From positions 1 through 17,099 of the forward strand of contig JAUWIE010000001.1 in the NCBI GenBank assembly GCA_030605515.1: a stretch of 17,099 nt of DNA, read 5' to 3'. Shown one piece after another: positions 13,811 to 17,099 of the stretch (positions within the stretch are counted from its first letter, which is position 1; each line of letters starts with the position of its first letter). The notes below the pieces were generated by a model. That model made no database searches. It saw only the letters and a program-made list of their open reading frames with translations, and was not told the origin of the DNA. This stretch comes from Thermoplasmatota archaeon. GTDB lineage: Archaea; Thermoplasmatota; E2; DHVEG-1. The position numbers and the translations under genes are program-made.

Positions 13811-16800
13811 TTACTCACAACAGCCTGATACAGGTGCTGGTCCACTATTAAACATATAATCAACTAGATACACTAGATCCGCAATATCAACACCACCGCT
13901 ACCATCTACATCAGCGACACAATCATCAGGAATGGGAGTAGGACCATCTGTAAACATATAATCCACAAGATAAACGAGATCACTGATATCGATACCACCA
14001 TCATTGTTTATATCACCGCACATCACTGATGTGGTAAACTGCCAGATATCACCATCACAATTAGCTCCATGACAATCCCATGCAACTATTCGCCATTGGT
14101 AAGTCGTGTTGAAGTCTAACCCGGATAGTTCATATGATGTCGTGGTCTGATTTGCTGATATCTTTGTAAGTGCGTCTGTTCCCAGGTAAATATCATAGGT
14201 CATGGTATCTCCATCAGGGTCATCACAAGTCCAACTTAGCAATAATTCTATGTCGAGGTTGGTAGCACCATTAACTGGATCTGGGTTACTTGGTAGATTT
14301 GGCGGATGATTCATCCTGGTTGTAAAACTCCATGTTGGACCAATTGTGCTTGCCCCGAGGTCATCCCAGGATACAATTCTCCAGAAGTACTCAGTTATGA
14401 AATCGAGATCACCTGGTGGATCATAACTCGTACTGGACTGGTTACCAACTACCATTGGCGGTGGATTTGTACCGCCGAAGTACACATCATATGTCACAAT
14501 GTCATCTAGGTCTATGTCACCACCATCCCAGCTTAACATAGTAGTTATATCCACATCTATTTCCTGATCATCTGGATTTGGGTTACTTGGAACATTTGGT
14601 TGGTTATTTGTTTCCTGTGTTGTAAACTGCCAAACAGGGCCCTCATTAACAATACCAATATCATCTGTTGCAACAACCTTCCAGAAATAGGTAGTGTTGA
14701 AATCAAGCCATTCATGAGGAATATAGGCTGGTTCTTTTAGACCTTGTTCAATGAGAGGCGGTGGGCTAACTGTGCCAAAGTAGAGGTCATAGATAACTGA
14801 GTCATACGTATCAGGATCACCACCATACCACGAAAGATTAGTATTGATTTTTATTCCAATTGTATTGTTATTCGGATATGGATTATCAGGCATATATGGC
14901 GGGTTATTCCACCCATATGGATCTATAAATGGATAAATATCCTGATAGGAACCACCAAATATATCATAAGGTGTGTCACCAATGCCATCTCCATCACTAT
15001 CATTACCAGTATAGTCAGACCAATAGTTCCCACCGGATCCATCATCCCAAATATTAAAATCTTCGTCCTCGCAATTGGCGTTACGCAATGTATTATTAAC
15101 AAAGTTATTATGATAAATCACATTATAAGAGGAATCAACAAAGGTTATACCAGTGTGGTTAGTATTTGTTACATCATTTCGAGCAATGATATTAAACTGT
15201 GAACTTTGGAGATCTATACCATATCTATTGGTATATTGCATGATATTGTGTACAACTAGGTTTTCATCGGAATCCTTAATGTACAACCCAACGACGTCGT
15301 TATAAGCAAATATGTTATCTTTTATCTCAGCAAAGTCTGTATCTCTGATTAACATTCCATAATTGTTGTCTTGCAATATGTTATCAAAAACCGATAAATA
15401 GTTAGCAGATTGTGAAATGATACCTGAGTTCGGCCAATCAGGGGCGCTATTCTGAATTGTAAATCCATGGATTTTAACATTTTCTGCATTCACCTGTATA
15501 CCGCTTCCATTTCCGCTTCCATCAATTATAGTATTCTCCTTGTTTTCACCAATTAGATCAACGGAATGATTGATCACTATGTTTTCATAATAGGTTCCAT
15601 TGTTTACGTAGATTCTCCCATATGTACCAGTGGCATTAATTCCATCTTGTATGCTGTCAAAGTGGGATACTTGCCAACCCGGGGTTGAATCATTATAGCC
15701 ATCATCCACCCAGATATTTTTTAATCTAATTGTTACATTTGCATTACTAACGCTAATGTTCCCCTCGCTATCAGTAACTGTTAAAGTGGCGATATACATC
15801 CCTGCTTCAGGATAGATGTGCACTGGGTTTTGCTCATCTGAAGTATTGCCATCGCCGAAATCCCAAGTCCAGCTATACGGTGGTTCACCACCACAAACAA
15901 CATTTCCATAGAACTGTACCAGCTCATTCTCCAATCCATAGTATGGTCCATTAGCGGTCACAAGTAAGACAATATCGATATCTTCTGGGTCACATGTGTA
16001 AAGAATCGAATTGTACCAAAACTGTTGCGTGTCATTTATTAAATATGTGGATGATATAGCCATGTAAACAGAGTTATTATACACCACAATGGCAGCATTA
16101 TTTTCATCTGTTTTTGCAGTGTATATCCCTCCAGCTAGATCATCATTATCCCATGTTCCATCATCTCTTGGGTAGTAAGCTTTATTGCCTAGGATAGCAG
16201 GATTCGGAAGATTCCAAAACATAAGAATATCATCACAATAGATATTGAACTTGTTTTGATAGCATCCGTCAAGACTGAATACTTCTAGCTCCTCACGAAG
16301 ACCGACCAATGGTAAAAGACGAGCATTATTTCCATCAAATGAGTCGGCTGTAACAATCAGACCATGACCCTCTTCGACATATTGCTCAATTGCATCCAGC
16401 TCACCCATCGTGTATTCATGGTTGAGAATTGGCACCTGAGGACATACAAATGCCCAATCAATAACTAGCACATCGGCACCAGATGAAGCGATGTCATCAT
16501 ATGTAAAACCATCAAAATTGAGAGTTAAATAGTCAATGCTTATAGGTATTGAACCATACTTTGGCCAATTCTGATTCAGATCATCCCATACAGGAATGCA
16601 CTCTGGGATGTCTGACCCCAGTGAATCTAAAATCATTACTTTTATTATTTGATCTTCAACATGTATCTGTTTTTCCTTCTGGTTATTATCAGGATACTCA
16701 TCACCTGGGACTACTGATGCTTCCACTCGAACATCATAAACACCTATGGCATCTGTGGTCCAAACATAACTTATCTGAGCATATTCCCTACTCTGCAACA

Positions 16801-17099
16801 ATGGAATATTAGTATTATACACCAGTTCATCATCGATGAACAGGTCCACGTTGATGTTGCTCTCCTGGCTCTGACCCCTATTGTATATTGTCGCATTAAT
16901 AAAAGTACTAGTGTTGACAAGGAGGATATCTGGGGTGTCTAAATGATAAACTAGGATATCATGCTGTGGAAGTGGCGGATCTTTAACACTCAACTCAGGA
17001 TCACCAAATAGTGTTGTCTCATAATAACAATATCTAATATTTGCTCCATCTATTTTCCCAATATTATCCTCACGTGAATCTGCAAAAGCCTCACCTAAG
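13811..17099 (-). CDS. Giant secreted multidomain protein with dockerin, probable C25-type peptidase C-terminus (5' part outside window)
   Basis: The frame is open to the window edge, so the TTG at 16993 is not the start; 1,095 residues are visible, numbered here from the edge. Residues 1-35 (GEAFADSRED, then CYYETTLFGDPELSV) resemble the end of gingipain-type C25 peptidase domains. Then follow a CARDB-like adhesion domain (about 46-148), an amidotransferase-like alpha/beta domain (about 150-395) with no evident nucleophile elbow, a PKD domain (about 396-460, WDFGDGNTS), a NosD-type parallel beta-helix (about 462-730, ending GGNYWSDYTGNDSDGDGIGD), three fibronectin-III-like repeats (732-1024) and a type-I dockerin (1026-1095) ending CCE. 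Many N-glycosylation sequons support an extracellular location. It probably degrades or binds proteins at the cell surface; the peptidase part is inferred from only 35 residues. Confidence 0.85.
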   Translation of the reverse strand, partial: LGEAFADSREDNIGKIDGANIRYCYYETTLFGDPELSVKDPPLPQHDILVYHLDTPDILLVNTSTFINATIYNRGQSQESNINVDLFIDDELVYNTNIPLLQSREYAQISYVWTTDAIGVYDVRVEASVVPGDEYPDNNQKEKQIHVEDQIIKVMILDSLGSDIPECIPVWDDLNQNWPKYGSIPISIDYLTLNFDGFTYDDIASSGADVLVIDWAFVCPQVPILNHEYTMGELDAIEQYVEEGHGLIVTADSFDGNNARLLPLVGLREELEVFSLDGCYQNKFNIYCDDILMFWNLPNPAILGNKAYYPRDDGTWDNDDLAGGIYTAKTDENNAAIVVYNNSVYMAISSTYLINDTQQFWYNSILYTCDPEDIDIVLLVTANGPYYGLENELVQFYGNVVCGGEPPYSWTWDFGDGNTSDEQNPVHIYPEAGMYIATLTVTDSEGNISVSNANVTIRLKNIWVDDGYNDSTPGWQVSHFDSIQDGINATGTYGRIYVNNGTYYENIVINHSVDLIGENKENTIIDGSGNGSGIQVNAENVKIHGFTIQNSAPDWPNSGIISQSANYLSVFDNILQDNNYGMLIRDTDFAEIKDNIFAYNDVVGLYIKDSDENLVVHNIMQYTNRYGIDLQSSQFNIIARNDVTNTNHTGITFVDSSYNVIYHNNFVNNTLRNANCEDEDFNIWDDGSGGNYWSDYTGNDSDGDGIGDTPYDIFGGSYQDIYPFIDPYGWNNPPYMPDNPYPNNNTIGIKINTNLSWYGGDPDTYDSVIYDLYFGTVSPPPLIEQGLKEPAYIPHEWLDFNTTYFWKVVATDDIGIVNEGPVWQFTTQETNNQPNVPSNPNPDDQEIDVDITTMLSWDGGDIDLDDIVTYDVYFGGTNPPPMVVGNQSSTSYDPPGDLDFITEYFWRIVSWDDLGASTIGPTWSFTTRMNHPPNLPSNPDPVNGATNLDIELLLSWTCDDPDGDTMTYDIYLGTDALTKISANQTTTSYELSGLDFNTTYQWRIVAWDCHGANCDGDIWQFTTSVMCGDINNDGGIDISDLVYLVDYMFTDGPTPIPDDCVADVDGSGGVDIADLVYLVDYMFNSGPAPVSGCCE
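13850..14014 (-). repeat. Duplicated dockerin calcium-binding repeat
   Basis: Two 21-residue copies, DINNDGGIDISDLVYLVDYM plus F and DVDGSGGVDIADLVYLVDYM plus F, at 13952-14014 and 13850-13912. Each has the Asp/Asn-rich calcium loop and the hydrophobic helix of a type-I dockerin. The second half of each copy is nearly identical. The segment between them contains GPTPIPDDC, and GPAPVSGC follows the second. Confidence 0.85.
14027..14905 (-). repeat. Three tandem fibronectin-III-like domains
   Basis: Units of about 97, 97 and 94 residues at 14615-14905, 14315-14605 and 14027-14308. Each begins PP or QPN then P(S/D)NP.P, has LSW..(G/D)D, YD(L/V/I)Y(F/L)G, a TSY-like strand, LDFNTTYFWRIV-like and ends W.FTT. 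They act as spacers between the beta-helix and the dockerin. Confidence 0.8.

Noticed and set aside
14027..14905. CRISPR-like or DNA-level tandem repeat
   Set aside because: The periodicity is about 290 nt, in frame, and reflects three diverged fibronectin-III-like protein domains, not short direct repeats.
16993..16993. TTG at 16993 as the start of the giant protein
   Set aside because: The frame stays open to the window edge and the extra residues are domain-like, with no ribosome site before the TTG. The true start is outside the window.
13811..17099. Base composition as proof that the giant gene was recently acquired
   Set aside because: By eye it is less AT-rich than the endA region, but parts of pycB reach a similar G+C level, so composition does not separate it from the core genes.

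Overview
The window looks like a chromosomal piece of an AT-rich archaeon, most likely a euryarchaeote of the Thermoplasmatota type living in sediment or another anoxic habitat. Placement in Archaea is firm: there is a fused-repeat tRNA-splicing endonuclease (EndA), a two-subunit pyruvate carboxylase beside a biotin ligase that lacks a DNA-binding domain, a secreted Lon-type Ser/Lys protease of the archaeal COG1750 type, a tandem winged-helix regulator and a glyoxylate-reductase-like dehydrogenase close to the Thermococcales enzyme. The phylum is an inference from the mix of NosD/PKD/dockerin surface proteins and predicted secreted peptidases; no rRNA or tRNA gene is present to settle it.

Layout. 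1-898 (+): the tail of a membrane protein, a 91-residue three-helix membrane protein and a tandem winged-helix regulator, tightly packed and probably one transcript. 950-5081 (-): an operon transcribed pycB-pycA-birA, giving both pyruvate carboxylase subunits and the ligase that biotinylates Lys573 of PycB. 5082-5360: divergent promoter region. 5361-8483 (+): membrane-anchored extracellular Lon-like protease followed after 24 nt by EndA. 8535-9172 (+): a metallo-beta-lactamase-fold hydrolase broken by a one-base frameshift. 9260-9727 (+): a protein with two zf-TFIIB zinc ribbons. 9805-10785 (-): D-2-hydroxyacid dehydrogenase. 10858-12432 (-): anchored metallopeptidase-like protein with calcium-binding repeats. 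12551-13742: an IS5-like insertion sequence with 20-bp terminal inverted repeats and a transposase split over three frames. 13811 to the window edge (-): the C-terminal 1,095 residues of a giant secreted multidomain protein ending in a dockerin; its first visible residues resemble the end of a gingipain-type (C25) peptidase domain.

Biology. The left half is central metabolism (anaplerotic oxaloacetate synthesis), RNA processing and membrane protein quality control. The right half is a secreted-protein region: two probable extracellular calcium-binding proteins flank a mobile element, which fits a protein-degrading, surface-decorated lifestyle. I found no CRISPR array, no recognisable defence system and no clear new multi-gene system. 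The best leads are the C25-like/CARDB/amidotransferase-like/PKD/NosD/FnIII/dockerin protein, the metallopeptidase whose third zinc ligand is missing, the uncharacterised membrane-protein/winged-helix pair, and three apparent one-base losses in short A/T homopolymer runs that could be either real decay or sequencing error.
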